This document shows, piece by piece, positions 7,862-16,454 of a stretch of DNA of 64,000 nucleotides. The DNA lies in assembly GCF_026341855.1 (NCBI RefSeq), contig NZ_JAPENW010000001.1, positions 5,695,001 to 5,759,000 on the forward strand, given 5' to 3'. Position numbers and translations under genes: made by a program. This stretch comes from Streptomyces sp. NBC_00568. GTDB lineage: Bacteria; Actinomycetota; Actinomycetes; Streptomycetales; Streptomycetaceae. Below the pieces are notes generated by a model. It had not been told where the DNA came from. It saw nothing but the letters and a program-made list of their open reading frames with translations, and did not search any database. The stretch's first letter is position 1. Each line of letters begins with the position of its first letter.

Positions 7862-9142
7862 GTGCGGCGCACAGCGGCCGGGGCCGCCGTCGCGGGCCTG
7901 GTGCTCCTGCTGGGCACGGCGTGCGGCAGCCGGCTCCCCGAGAGCGACTTCGAGAACCGCGCCACGCCCACGTCCCGGGGAACCGCCGAGCCGATCCGCG
8001 TCGGCGTCATCAGCAGCGCGACCAGCCCCGTCGGCGGCTCCGCCTTCACCGGACCGCGGGACGGGGCGAAGGCGTACTTCGACCGGCTCAACGCCCGGGG
8101 CGGCATCGACGGGCGGCGGGTCGAGGTGCGGCTGTGCGACGACGGCGGCAGCGGCGTCGGCAACAACGAGTGCGTGCACCGGCTGATCGACGAGGACAAG
8201 GTCGTCGCCCTCGTCGCCACCACCGCCCTCGACTACGCGGGCGCCTCCCGGGTGTCCCACGCGCGCGTGCCGGACATCGGCGGCCAGCCCATCGGACCGG
8301 CGTACGACACCTATCCGCACCTGTACGGGATCTACGGCAGCCTCGCGCCGCGCGACGGCACGCCCGGCTGGGACGGCGAGCTGTACGGCGGCACCGAGGT
8401 CTACCGCTACTTCAAGCGCGTGCACGGCGCCCGCACGGCCGCCGTCGTCTCGTACAACCAGTCCGCCTCGGCCGCCTACGCCCGGCTGGTCACCCAGGGG
8501 CTCAGGGCCGAGGGCTACCGGGTCGTCACCGAACAGGTCGACTTCGCGCTGCCCAACTTCCGTGCCGCCGCGGCCGACCTGAAGGAACAGGGCGCCGACC
8601 TCGTCTTCGACGCCATCGACACCCACGGCAACGCCCAGCTGTGCAAGGCCATGGACGACGTCGGCGCCCAGGTCACCGCCAAGGTCACCAACGTCCAGAA
8701 CTGGACGTCCGGCGTGCCCGAGGACTACAAGGACGCACCGCGCTGCCGCAACGCGCTGTGGGCCACGGGGTCGAGCCGCGACTACGAGGACGTCGGCGAT
8801 CCCGCCGTACGGGAGTTCCGTGACGCGACCGCGGGACTGAAGACGCATTCCCAGTGGCAGCTGGAGGGGTGGGCGGCGGCGCGGTGGTTCACGGACGCGG
8901 CGAGGGCGTGTGCGGGGGCGGGCGTCACGCGCGGGTGCGTCGACGCGTTCATGGACCGGGGCGAGCCCTACAGCGCGGGCGGGCTGCTGATTCCGGTCAC
9001 GTACGAGCGGCTGCCGAACCCGCCGAAGACGCGTCGGGCCTGCCTCTCGGTGGCTCGCTGGCGCGACGGCCGGGGCTGGGTCTCCCAGGGGGACATGAAC
9101 GCGACCTGCTTCGACGTGCCGCAGATCGCCTACCGGCCGTGA
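7862..9142 (+). CDS. LivK-like amino-acid binding lipoprotein
   Basis: Extracellular substrate-binding protein of the HAAT/LIV family, 426 residues, start GTG 7862. A signal peptide ends in the lipobox LGTAC with cysteine 21. The type I periplasmic-binding fold begins with IRVGVISSATSPVGGSAFTGPRDGAKAYFDRLNARGGIDGRRV, shown here only by its start IRVGVISSAT, followed by the RGGI turn typical of LivK. It follows the Mtb12-like gene with six bases between, so the two are cotranscribed, and the matching permease and ATPase genes are divergent. The substrate is probably a branched-chain amino acid or related amide, but the ligand pocket cannot be read from sequence. Confidence 0.85.
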   Translation: MRRTAAGAAVAGLVLLLGTACGSRLPESDFENRATPTSRGTAEPIRVGVISSATSPVGGSAFTGPRDGAKAYFDRLNARGGIDGRRVEVRLCDDGGSGVGNNECVHRLIDEDKVVALVATTALDYAGASRVSHARVPDIGGQPIGPAYDTYPHLYGIYGSLAPRDGTPGWDGELYGGTEVYRYFKRVHGARTAAVVSYNQSASAAYARLVTQGLRAEGYRVVTEQVDFALPNFRAAAADLKEQGADLVFDAIDTHGNAQLCKAMDDVGAQVTAKVTNVQNWTSGVPEDYKDAPRCRNALWATGSSRDYEDVGDPAVREFRDATAGLKTHSQWQLEGWAAARWFTDAARACAGAGVTRGCVDAFMDRGEPYSAGGLLIPVTYERLPNPPKTRRACLSVARWRDGRGWVSQGDMNATCFDVPQIAYRP

Positions 9143-9168
9143 ACCGCCGACCCGCTCGCCGCGGGGAG

Positions 9169-9226
9169 GCGAAGGGCCCAGCGAAGGGTCCAGCGAAGGG
9201 CCCGGCGAAGCCCAGCGAAGGGCCCG
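9169..9226. repeat. Short tandem repeats of GCGAAGGGCCCA type
   Basis: Five near-copies of a 12-base unit (one shortened to 10 bases) lie just after the livK stop. They are purine-rich and not coding on either strand as far as I can see. Confidence 0.7.
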
Positions 9227-9261
9227 GCGACGGATCCGCCCGGCAGCGGGCTTCCTGGCTT

Positions 9262-9288
9262 CCTTGCGGACAGTCGCTGTCCGCAAGG
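9262..9288. promoter_or_regulatory. Perfect palindrome before WYL regulator (likely operator)
   Basis: Two perfect 12-base arms, CCTTGCGGACAG and CTGTCCGCAAGG, are separated by TCG. The site ends 18 bases before the ATG of the WYL regulator, where a promoter would lie. The position suggests an autoregulatory operator. A simple terminator for livK is less likely because the site lies 120 bases beyond its stop, but cannot be excluded. Confidence 0.6.
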
Positions 9289-9306
9289 GCTGGCAGACTC
9301 GGAAGC

Positions 9307-10308
9307 ATGTTGGAGACATCCGCACGACTGCTGCGCCTGCTCTCACTGCTGCAGGCCCACCGCGAATGGTCGGGAGCGGACCTCGCCGGGCGGCTGGGCG
9401 TCACCCCGCGCACGGTCCGCCGTGACGTGGACCGGCTGCGCGAGCTGGGCTATCCCGTCAACGCGAGCCCGGGCACGGGAGGCGGCTACCAGCTCGGCGC
9501 GGGGGCCGAACTGCCGCCGCTGCTCCTGGACGACGACGAGGCGGTCGCGGTGGCCGTCGGACTGCGCACGGCGGCCGGGCAGGGCATCGACGGCATCGGG
9601 GAGTCCTCCGTACGCGCCCTCGCCAAGCTGGAGCAGGTCCTGCCGAGCCGGCTGCGGCGCCGGGTCGGCGCCCTGAACGCCTTCACCGTGCCGATGCTGC
9701 GCGGTCCGCAGCCCTCCGCCGTGGACCCCGCCGTCCTCACCGAGCTGGCCAACGCCTGTCGCGACAGCGAGCGGCTGCGGTTCGAGTACCGGGACCATGG
9801 CGGCGCCTCGACGCGCCGCACCGTCGAGCCGTACCGGCTGGTGTGCACCGAGCGCCGCTGGTACCTGGTCGCCTGGGACGTCGACCGCGACGACTGGCGT
9901 ACGTTCCGGGCCGACCGCGTCACGCCGAAGCCGCCGCACGGTCCGCGCTTCACGCCCCGTACGCCACCGGCGGAGGATCTGGCCGCGTACGTCTCCAAGG
10001 GCGTCTCCACGCGCGCGTACGCCACGAACGCCGTCGTCCGGCTGCTGGTGCCGCTGGAGGAGGCCGCCGCGCGGATCTCGCCCTCGACCGGCACCCTTGA
10101 GGCCTCCGGGGAGGACAGCTGCATTCTGCGCACCGGGGCGGCGAGCCTCGACGTCATGGTCATTCACGTGATGCTCATGGGATTCGAGTTCGAGATCATC
10201 GAACCCGCCGAGCTCGGCGACGCGATCCGAACGGCCCGGGACCGGCTGTCCCGGGCACTGGAGAGACAGGGTTCTCGGGCGGCGCCGAGCACGGCCGCGA
10301 TGCCGTAG
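9307..10308 (+). CDS. WYL-domain transcriptional regulator (YafY/DeoR-like)
   Basis: Cytosolic DNA-binding regulator of 333 residues. An N-terminal HTH_11-type winged helix (residues about 5-60, with LAGRLGVTPRTVRRDVDRL as the recognition region) is followed by a WYL domain near residues 140-210 (RRTVEPYRLV...RWYLVAWD), which in this family binds ligand or nucleic acid. A C-terminal extension resembles the WCX domain. ATG 9307 is chosen because it gives the canonical start MLETSARLLRLLSLLQ; the frame runs further upstream as an arginine-rich shadow. It stands alone on its strand behind a perfect palindrome. Targets are unknown; autoregulation is likely. Confidence 0.88.
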   Translation: MLETSARLLRLLSLLQAHREWSGADLAGRLGVTPRTVRRDVDRLRELGYPVNASPGTGGGYQLGAGAELPPLLLDDDEAVAVAVGLRTAAGQGIDGIGESSVRALAKLEQVLPSRLRRRVGALNAFTVPMLRGPQPSAVDPAVLTELANACRDSERLRFEYRDHGGASTRRTVEPYRLVCTERRWYLVAWDVDRDDWRTFRADRVTPKPPHGPRFTPRTPPAEDLAAYVSKGVSTRAYATNAVVRLLVPLEEAAARISPSTGTLEASGEDSCILRTGAASLDVMVIHVMLMGFEFEIIEPAELGDAIRTARDRLSRALERQGSRAAPSTAAMP

Positions 10309-10662
10309 TGATCACCCCGGGAGCCGGCGGATGCCGTGCGGGGGTCCTGTGCCGGAACCGTGTATTTCTTATGCGGCGTCAGCTTCCGCGTCGCGCGGCG
10401 GAATCAGGGCGCGCGGGAATGGAAAGGCGCCGCGGCCGCACGGATCCGCGCATTCCACACGGCTATTCGGGACGATCTCCCGGCGTCTCAGAATTACGTT
10501 CGAAGGCGTGCGGAACACGTAGGGAACCCCTCATACGTGTGACGGAGTTCGGCGAAACGCGTGTCGTGATCCTGTGACAGAAGTGTGACCGGCGCAGGAT
10601 AGGTGGCTCCTGGTCGCCGATCGGGCTTCCGCGTCCGGGGCGACCCGCCTAACGTGGCGGTC
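10309..10662. other. Intergenic region, no gene recognised
   Basis: This 354-base gap between the WYL regulator and the small inhibitor gene has several short open frames, none with a ribosome site and plausible protein composition. A promoter for the downstream gene is expected in its last 100 bases. Confidence 0.4.
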
Positions 10663-10878
10663 ATGGCACCCATTCACCCCTCCAGCACAGAGCCGCAGGA
10701 CAGTCCGGAGAGCTATCTCGGACTGGAGGTGAGCAGCGCCGAGGAGCGCGCGCAGGAGCACGGCTGGTCCTCGGTGCGCTCGCTGCCGCCCGGCGCGATC
10801 ATCACGATGGAATACCTCGTGGGGCGGCTGAACTTCGAGGTCACGGACGGCACGGTGACACGCTGCTGGAAGGGCTGA
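10663..10878 (+). CDS. I78-family peptidase-inhibitor-like small protein
   Basis: Cytosolic or leaderless small protein of 71 residues. Its core EHGWSSVRSLPPGAIITMEYLVGRLNFEVTDGTVTRCWKG fits the inhibitor family I78 pattern; the readable landmarks are GWSSVRSLPPG, MEYLVGRLNF and the C-terminal RCWKG. The family is related to the Aspergillus elastase inhibitor. There is no signal peptide in the chosen form. ATG 10663 is preferred over an in-frame start at 10603. It is a single gene followed by a strong terminator. If it does inhibit serine proteases, the streptogrisins encoded at 26-29 kb would be obvious candidates, but that is only inference. Confidence 0.7.
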   Translation: MAPIHPSSTEPQDSPESYLGLEVSSAEERAQEHGWSSVRSLPPGAIITMEYLVGRLNFEVTDGTVTRCWKG

Positions 10879-10957
10879 GCGCCCGGCCGCGGCAGGCGGT
10901 GCGACCGGGCGTGGCGCCGGTGCGCCGGAACGCGAGGAGACACCGGGACAGGAACGT

Positions 10958-10992
10958 GCGAAGGCCCCGGCTCGATGAGCCGGGGCCTTCGC
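10958..10992. terminator. Perfect 16-bp hairpin between convergent genes
   Basis: Arms 10958-10973 and 10977-10992 pair perfectly around GAT. It lies between the convergent inhibitor and PAP2 genes and probably works in both directions. Confidence 0.85.
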
Positions 10993-11030
10993 GGTGCGGG
11001 GAGAGGTTGTGCGTACCGGCCCCGCAGCTC

Positions 11031-12050
11031 TCAGCCGCCGCCCGCGAGGGGGCGGGCCGAGGCGGTCGTGGCCGCGCGGGCAGCGTGCGGCGGGCGGCGG
11101 CTGCCCGCCGGTGTCACCGGGGTGCGCTCCGAGCGGGCGGTGTGCGGGCCCGGGGCCAGGTGGGCGGGGGCTCTGTTCGGGCGCGACGCGACCGTCTCGC
11201 GGGCCGGCACCTCGCCGTCCACGGCGGTGGGCCGCGTGGCCATGACGGGTGCGCCGACCGGCGCGGGTGCCGGTGCGGGCGCCGTACCGCCGCGGCGGGA
11301 GCGCACGAGGTCGCGCAGCGCGAAGATCCAGGCCTCGGCGCGGGCGATCAGCGGCTCGCACCAGGGCAGCGCCAGCAGGATCAGCAGGCCCGCGGCCCAG
11401 CCCAGCAGGACATCGCTCAGCCAGTGCGTACCCAGGTACACGGTGGTGAGGCCGACGCCGAGGGAGACCACGGCGGACAGGGCGGAGAGCCAGCGTCTGG
11501 CTCTCGGGGTCGACGCCAGATAGGCCAGGATTCCCCAGGTCACGACGGCGTTGGCGGTGTGGCCCGAAGGGAATATATCGCCGCCCAGGCCCATTTCGTT
11601 CGAGCCGATCGTGATCGCGTAGTGCGGGCCGAGACGGCCCATGCCGAGCTTCGCGGCGCCGACCGTGACGTTGAGGAGGAGCAGGGACGCGCCCAGGGTG
11701 AGCAGCGGGCGCAGCGTGTGCTGCCGCCAGGAGCGCCAGCCCAGCCAGGCGGCGACCATCACGGCGGTGGGGCCGCGCTGGCCGAGCACCACGTAGTAGT
11801 CCAGGAACGCGTGGATCTCCGGCCACTGCTGATAGGGCCGGAAGAACATGACCTGCCAGTCGAACCGGACCAGCCACGACGTGATCGCAACGGCCCACAC
11901 GATCGCCAGGTAGAAGGCCAGGGTCGCCGTGAAGAGGACAACCCTGTGCCGAGTCATCTTCGGCACATCGATGTGGGCCGGCCGTTCCGGCTCACGGTCC
12001 AGCCGGGCGAAGACCCGGTCCAGACGGGTGAGGTTTCGTTCGGTACGCAC
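11031..12050 (-). CDS. PAP2-family membrane phosphatase
   Basis: Integral membrane lipid-phosphate phosphatase of 339 residues. About six hydrophobic helices lie between residues 38 and 235. The acid-phosphatase triad of motifs is visible: KLGMGRLGP near residue 135 (motif 1, slightly divergent), PSGHT near 165 (motif 2) and VYLGTHWLSDV near 205 (motif 3 with the catalytic His). The C-terminal 90 residues are an Ala/Pro/Arg-rich cytosolic tail of no known role. The likely substrate is phosphatidic acid or undecaprenyl diphosphate; sequence alone cannot decide. It is a single gene, convergent with the inhibitor gene. Confidence 0.85.
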   Translation of the reverse strand: MRTERNLTRLDRVFARLDREPERPAHIDVPKMTRHRVVLFTATLAFYLAIVWAVAITSWLVRFDWQVMFFRPYQQWPEIHAFLDYYVVLGQRGPTAVMVAAWLGWRSWRQHTLRPLLTLGASLLLLNVTVGAAKLGMGRLGPHYAITIGSNEMGLGGDIFPSGHTANAVVTWGILAYLASTPRARRWLSALSAVVSLGVGLTTVYLGTHWLSDVLLGWAAGLLILLALPWCEPLIARAEAWIFALRDLVRSRRGGTAPAPAPAPVGAPVMATRPTAVDGEVPARETVASRPNRAPAHLAPGPHTARSERTPVTPAGSRRPPHAARAATTASARPLAGGG

Positions 12051-12702
12051 TCAATCGACGTTACAGCGAGTGAGCTGCGTTCCAGGCCGATTCACTCGGT
12101 TTGTGATGACGATGTGATGTGGGATTCCTCTCAGGATCATGTTCATTTCCAATGAATCTCCAATCCCCGACGCGCGGAGCCTTCAATTCCATTGATCACT
12201 CGCGGCTTCGGTTTTATGGCGCTTATATATTCGTTCACCGAATGATGGTGTGGAATTGTCCGGCCGCTCACCGGCCGCCGGGCGCCACCGCTCACCGGCC
12301 GCCGGGCGCCGCCGCTCACCGGCCGTCCGGCGCCGCCGGTCGGCGCGATGATCATGCCGAGGGCGTGCCGCCGCATACGTGCGCCGCCCGCCCGGGGCGC
12401 GCTTCCGTCCTGCCGGCGATCTCCCACGAACGAGGTACCCCCGCCACCCGCGGGAGAGCGGGTGACGCGCGGCGGGGGAAGCCTCGCAGGGCGTGACGAG
12501 GTCCGGGGAGCGTGGCGTACGCCACACACCCTGCCGGGAGAACGTGAGAGGTCCGCCACGTGTCATCGGCGGGAACTCGCGTACGCTGACGGCTCACTCG
12601 CCTTTGTTGCGTGGGCCCGGGATTCGCTCTTCGGGCCGCAGCCCCAGGGAGTCCCCACCCTGCGGATCCGCCGATCGCGAGGGAATCTCTGGAGGTACGT
12701 AC
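12051..12702. other. Long intergenic region with AT-rich patch and repeats
   Basis: A 652-base gap between the divergent PAP2 and MFS genes. About 12100-12260 is unusually AT-rich for this chromosome. It is followed by three 24-base tandem repeats and, at 12512-12525, the palindrome GTGGCGTACGCCAC. No small gene is convincing. Both promoters must lie here. Confidence 0.5.
12263..12334. repeat. Three 24-bp tandem repeats
   Basis: Three contiguous copies of GCCGCTCACCGGCCGCCGGG-CGCC (24 bases, one to three differences) lie in the gap before the MFS gene, immediately after the AT-rich patch. Confidence 0.85.
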
Positions 12703-14334
12703 ATGTCCGGGACGACCACGGCCGCTGCGCGATGCCGTCGGGAGACCGGGGCCGGTGCCAACCGCTGGGTCGTTCTCGTCGTTCTGTGCGTCAGCCTGCT
12801 GCTGGTCGCCGTCGACGCCACCGTGCTCCACGTCGCGGTGCCCGCCGTCACCGAGGACCTGAAGCCCGGCGCGATAGAACTGCTCTGGATCGTCGACGTC
12901 TATCCGCTCGTCTGCGCCTCGCTCCTCATCCTCTTCGGCACGCTCGGTGACCGCGTGGGCCGACGGCGGATCCTCCTCCTCGGATACGCCCTCTTCGGCG
13001 TCGCCTCCGGCATCGCGGCCCTCGCCGACAACGCCCAGGTCCTGATCGGCGCCCGCGCCCTGCTCGGCGTCGGCGGCGCGATGATCATGCCCGCCACGCT
13101 GTCGATCCTGCGCCAGGTCTTCCCCGACCGGCGCGAACGGGCGCTCGCGATCGGCATCTGGAGCGCGGTCGCGGCCGTCGGCGCGGCGGTCGGACCGCTG
13201 CTCGGCGGCTTCCTCCTCGAACACTTCTGGTGGGGATCGGTCTTCCTCATCAACATCCCGCTGATGATCGTCAGCCTGCCGGTCGGACGGCTCCTGCTGC
13301 CCGAGTCCCGCGGTGACCGCGACGGTCCCTGGGACGTGGTCGGCGCGCTGATGGCCGCCGCCGGTCTGTTCGGCCTCGTCCTCGGCGTGAAGCGCCTCGG
13401 TGGCGGCGAGGCGCCCTTCAGCCCCTTCACCCTGGCGCCGCTGCTCATCGGCGGTGCGCTGATGGCCGGCTTCGTACGGCGTCAGCGGCGGCGCACGCAT
13501 CCACTGGTGGACCTGCGGATGTTCGCGCGTCCCGCGTTCAGCACGTCGGTGGGATGCATCGTCCTCGCCATGCTCGCCCTGGTGGGCCTCGAACTGATCG
13601 CCGCGCAGTATCTGCAGCTCGTGCTCGGCCTGTCACCGCTCCAGACCGGGCTGCGGCTGCTGCCGCTCACCTTCGCGGCGATGGCCGCCGGGCTCGCGGG
13701 AGCGAAGCTGCTGCGGCGGTTCGGGCCGCGCGCGATGGTCTGCTTCGGCTTCTGTCTCACCGCGGCCGCCGTGGTCACGCTCACCGCGATGGGCGGCGAC
13801 GACAACACCGGGCTGCTCCTCTTCGGCTTCGTACTGCTCGGCTTCGGTCTGGAGACCACGCTCTTCGGGGCGTACGAGTCCATGCTGAGCGAGGCGCCGC
13901 AGGAGCAGTCCGGCGGGGCCGCGGCGATCGGCGAGACCTCGTACCAGCTGGGCGCGGGGATAGGGATCGCGCTGCTGGGCAGCGTGATGAACGCGGCGTA
14001 CGCGCCCGGTCTGTCCTCCGTCCCCGGCGTCCCGGCGGCCGATTCGGAGGCGGCGGGGCACTCGCTGGGGGAGGCGTACGAGGTCGCCGACCGGCTCGGC
14101 GGGACCTCCGGCGGCGCCCTGCGGCAGGCGGCCCGCGACTCCTTCGTGCACGGACTGCACGTGACGCTGCTGGTGAGCGCCGCGCTGTTGCTGCTGGGCG
14201 CCGTGATGGCGCTGCGACTGCCGCGGGTCATGGACTGCTCGGCACCCGCGACGGACTCCGCCCCGGACGCGAAGTCCGGCCCGGCCGGGATCCCGGCCCC
14301 CCGGGACGTCGCCGAGACCCGCGTCTCCGCCTAG
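12703..14334 (+). CDS. MFS drug/proton antiporter, DHA2 (14-TM) family
   Basis: Inner-membrane efflux protein of 543 residues. About 14 hydrophobic helices run from residue 20 to 510. The family motif A is visible (GTLGDRVGRRRILL after TM2) and motif C-like glycines lie in TM5 (AVAAVGAAVGPLLGGFLLEHFWW). DHA2 members export quaternary ammonium compounds, dyes or antibiotics. ATG 12703 is preferred because GGAGG precedes it; the frame is open 70 codons further up. The gene stands alone after a long intergenic region with a 14-base palindrome at 12512-12525. The substrate is unknown. Confidence 0.88.
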   Translation: MSGTTTAAARCRRETGAGANRWVVLVVLCVSLLLVAVDATVLHVAVPAVTEDLKPGAIELLWIVDVYPLVCASLLILFGTLGDRVGRRRILLLGYALFGVASGIAALADNAQVLIGARALLGVGGAMIMPATLSILRQVFPDRRERALAIGIWSAVAAVGAAVGPLLGGFLLEHFWWGSVFLINIPLMIVSLPVGRLLLPESRGDRDGPWDVVGALMAAAGLFGLVLGVKRLGGGEAPFSPFTLAPLLIGGALMAGFVRRQRRRTHPLVDLRMFARPAFSTSVGCIVLAMLALVGLELIAAQYLQLVLGLSPLQTGLRLLPLTFAAMAAGLAGAKLLRRFGPRAMVCFGFCLTAAAVVTLTAMGGDDNTGLLLFGFVLLGFGLETTLFGAYESMLSEAPQEQSGGAAAIGETSYQLGAGIGIALLGSVMNAAYAPGLSSVPGVPAADSEAAGHSLGEAYEVADRLGGTSGGALRQAARDSFVHGLHVTLLVSAALLLLGAVMALRLPRVMDCSAPATDSAPDAKSGPAGIPAPRDVAETRVSA

Positions 14335-14444
14335 AGGCCCCCGAGGGGCGCGCCGGACCCGACGTCCGCGGCATGATCCGCACGGCAGTCCCAAGCCTCC
14401 CTGGACTTGCGGGACACTGCGTCGTAACGTCGGGTCGAGATCCT

Positions 14445-14463
14445 TAACTAGCGGTGCTAGTTA
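14445..14463. promoter_or_regulatory. TAACTAGC palindrome, likely TetR-type operator
   Basis: Perfect 8-base arms TAACTAGC and GCTAGTTA flank GGT, ending 22 bases before the start of the acyl-CoA dehydrogenase gene. The form (short AT-flanked palindrome in a promoter) suits a TetR repressor of acyl-CoA catabolism. No such regulator is encoded next to it. Confidence 0.6.
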
Positions 14464-14485
14464 TCACCTTGCCGGAGGCTGTCGT

Positions 14486-15676
14486 ATGTCCGCGTCCTCG
14501 AAGCTCCCGCCCTTCGACCCCGCCGACCCGCTCGGGATCGACGACCTGCTCGACGCGGAGGACCTGGCCATCCGCGACACCGTGCGGAGCTGGGCCGCGG
14601 ACCGGGTGCTGCCGTACGTCGCCGACTGGTACGAGAAGGGCGAGCTGCCCGGGATCCGGGAGCTGGCGCGGGAACTGGGCGGCATCGGCGCCCTCGGCAT
14701 GTCGCTCGAGGGGTACAGGTGCGCGGGGGCCAGCGCCGTGCAGTACGGCCTCGCCTGTCTGGAGCTCGAAGCGGCCGACTCCGGGATCCGTTCGCTCGTC
14801 TCGGTGCAGGGCTCCCTCGCCATGTACGCCATCCACCGGTTCGGCAGCGAGGAGCAGAAGCGGGCCTGGCTGCCGCGCATGGCCTCCGGCGAGGTCATCG
14901 GGTGCTTCGGACTGACCGAGCCCGACCACGGCTCCGACCCCGGCTCCATGCGGACGCACGCCAAGCGCGACGGCGGGGACTGGGTCCTCAACGGCCGCAA
15001 GATGTGGATCACCAACGGCTCCGTCGCCGGAGTCGCCGTCGTCTGGGCGCAGACCGACGACGGCATCCGCGGATTCGTGGTGCCCACCGACGCACCCGGG
15101 TTCTCCGCCCCCGAGATCAAGCACAAGTGGTCACTGCGGGCGAGCGTGACCAGTGAGCTGGTCCTCGACGACGTACGGCTGCCGGCCGACGCCGTCCTGC
15201 CCGACGTCGTCGGCCTCAAGGGTCCGCTCGGCTGCCTCTCGCACGCGCGGTACGGAATCGTGTGGGGCGCGATGGGCGCGGCACGCTCCAGTTTCGAGTC
15301 CGCTGTCGCGTACGCGAAGACGCGGGAGCAGTTCGGACGCCCCATCGGCGGCTTCCAGCTCACCCAGGCAAAACTCGCCGACATGGCCGTCGAACTGCAC
15401 AAGGGCATCCTGCTCGCCCACCACCTGGGCCGCCGTATGGACGCGGGACGGCTCCGTCCCGAGCAGGTCAGCTTCGGCAAGCTCAACAACGTACGGGAGG
15501 CCATCGAGATCTGCCGTACCTCGCGCACCATTCTCGGCGCCAACGGCATCTCGCTGGAGTACCCCGTGATGCGGCACGCCACGAACCTCGAGTCGGTGCT
15601 GACGTACGAAGGCACCGTCGAGATGCATCAGCTCGTGCTGGGCAAGGCGCTCACCGGGCTCGATGCCTTCAGGTGA
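14486..15676 (+). CDS. Acyl-CoA dehydrogenase, glutaryl-CoA dehydrogenase-like
   Basis: FAD-dependent acyl-CoA dehydrogenase of 396 residues, cytosolic. Residues about 20-130 are the helical N-domain, 135-230 the beta domain (CFGLTEPDHGSDPGSM, then KMWITNGSVA) and 240-390 the C-terminal helices. The C-terminal TYEGTVEMHQLVLGKALTG places the catalytic glutamate as in glutaryl-CoA dehydrogenases (YEGT...), rather than medium- or short-chain types. It would oxidise glutaryl-CoA to crotonyl-CoA in lysine or tryptophan breakdown, if orthologous. The start has the ribosome site CGGAGG. A palindrome in the promoter suggests repressor control. Convergent with the SepF-like gene. Confidence 0.85.
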   Translation: MSASSKLPPFDPADPLGIDDLLDAEDLAIRDTVRSWAADRVLPYVADWYEKGELPGIRELARELGGIGALGMSLEGYRCAGASAVQYGLACLELEAADSGIRSLVSVQGSLAMYAIHRFGSEEQKRAWLPRMASGEVIGCFGLTEPDHGSDPGSMRTHAKRDGGDWVLNGRKMWITNGSVAGVAVVWAQTDDGIRGFVVPTDAPGFSAPEIKHKWSLRASVTSELVLDDVRLPADAVLPDVVGLKGPLGCLSHARYGIVWGAMGAARSSFESAVAYAKTREQFGRPIGGFQLTQAKLADMAVELHKGILLAHHLGRRMDAGRLRPEQVSFGKLNNVREAIEICRTSRTILGANGISLEYPVMRHATNLESVLTYEGTVEMHQLVLGKALTGLDAFR

Positions 15677-15701
15677 AGGCCCCGCTCGTGAAGCCCCGGG
15701 A

Positions 15702-15728
15702 AGGCAGGGCCGGTGAGCGGCCCTGCCT
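15702..15728. terminator. 11-bp hairpin between convergent genes
   Basis: Arms AGGCAGGGCCG and CGGCCCTGCCT around GTGAG. It sits between the acyl-CoA dehydrogenase stop and the end of the SepF-like gene, so it may end both transcripts. Confidence 0.8.
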
Positions 15729-16165
15729 CAGCTCTGGTTGAAGAAACCGTCCGTCCGACGGCTCGCGGCCTCGCCGGAGACGATCTCCGTGTTGGCCGGG
15801 GTCAACAGGAAGACCCGGGTCGCGACCCGCTCGATGGTGCCGCGCAGGCCGAAGGTCAGGCCGGCCGCGAAGTCCACCACGCGCTTGGCGTCGGCGGGCT
15901 CCATGGACGTGAGGTTGATGATCACCGGGACGCCGTCCCGGAAGAGTTCGCCGATACCGCGTGCGTCCCGGAAGCTGTCCGGGGTGACCGTGCCGATCCG
16001 GCGGCCCTTCTCCTCCGCCGTCTCGGAAGCAACCTTCACGCGCGGGTCGGTGACCCAGGCTTCGCCGGACTCCTGACCCTCGGCGTAGTCGTCGTCGTAG
16101 TAACGCTCGTCATCGTTGTCGTCGACGAGGCCAAGCCAGGCACTCGCCTTGCGCACCGATCCCAT
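15728..16165 (-). CDS. SepF-like cell-division protein (SflA/SflB type)
   Basis: Cytosolic SepF-family protein of 145 residues. The N-terminal MGSVRKASAWLGLVDD is an amphipathic, membrane-binding-like segment. A very acidic linker (DDNDDERYYDDDY) follows. The SepF core runs from about residue 52 to 136 (VTPDSFRDARGIGELFRDGVPVIINLTSMEPADAKRVVDFAAGLTF; landmarks VIINLTSM and RVVDFAAGL). SepF anchors and bundles FtsZ; Streptomyces also has two SepF-like paralogues that modulate this. The main sepF lies in the dcw cluster near ftsZ, and no such genes are nearby, so this is probably a paralogue. It stands alone on its strand. Confidence 0.85.
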   Translation of the reverse strand: MGSVRKASAWLGLVDDNDDERYYDDDYAEGQESGEAWVTDPRVKVASETAEEKGRRIGTVTPDSFRDARGIGELFRDGVPVIINLTSMEPADAKRVVDFAAGLTFGLRGTIERVATRVFLLTPANTEIVSGEAASRRTDGFFNQS

Positions 16166-16454
16166 GGACGCCTCCTCTCACAGCGGTCTTTCGTGCTTCC
16201 GCATCCCCATGGTCGTCCATGATGCGGATGTCGCGCCAAGTGGATAGACGCCGCGCGGGGGTTTCGTGACGGTACTGGTGCACAGCGAATCCGTCGAGAG
16301 CCCGCGTCCCCCAAGGGTCGTACGGGGTACGGCTGCTGACTGAGAGTGAAATATGATTTCTCACGGCGATCGGGTGACGGGCGGTGCGTACGGGTGAACG
16401 GAACGGTCGATACGATGCCGCAGCTCAACGTCGTACGTGTCACGGGGGAGTGTC

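Noticed and set aside
10308..10577. 89-residue frame after the WYL gene
   Set aside because: No ribosome site and an Arg-rich composition typical of shadow frames.
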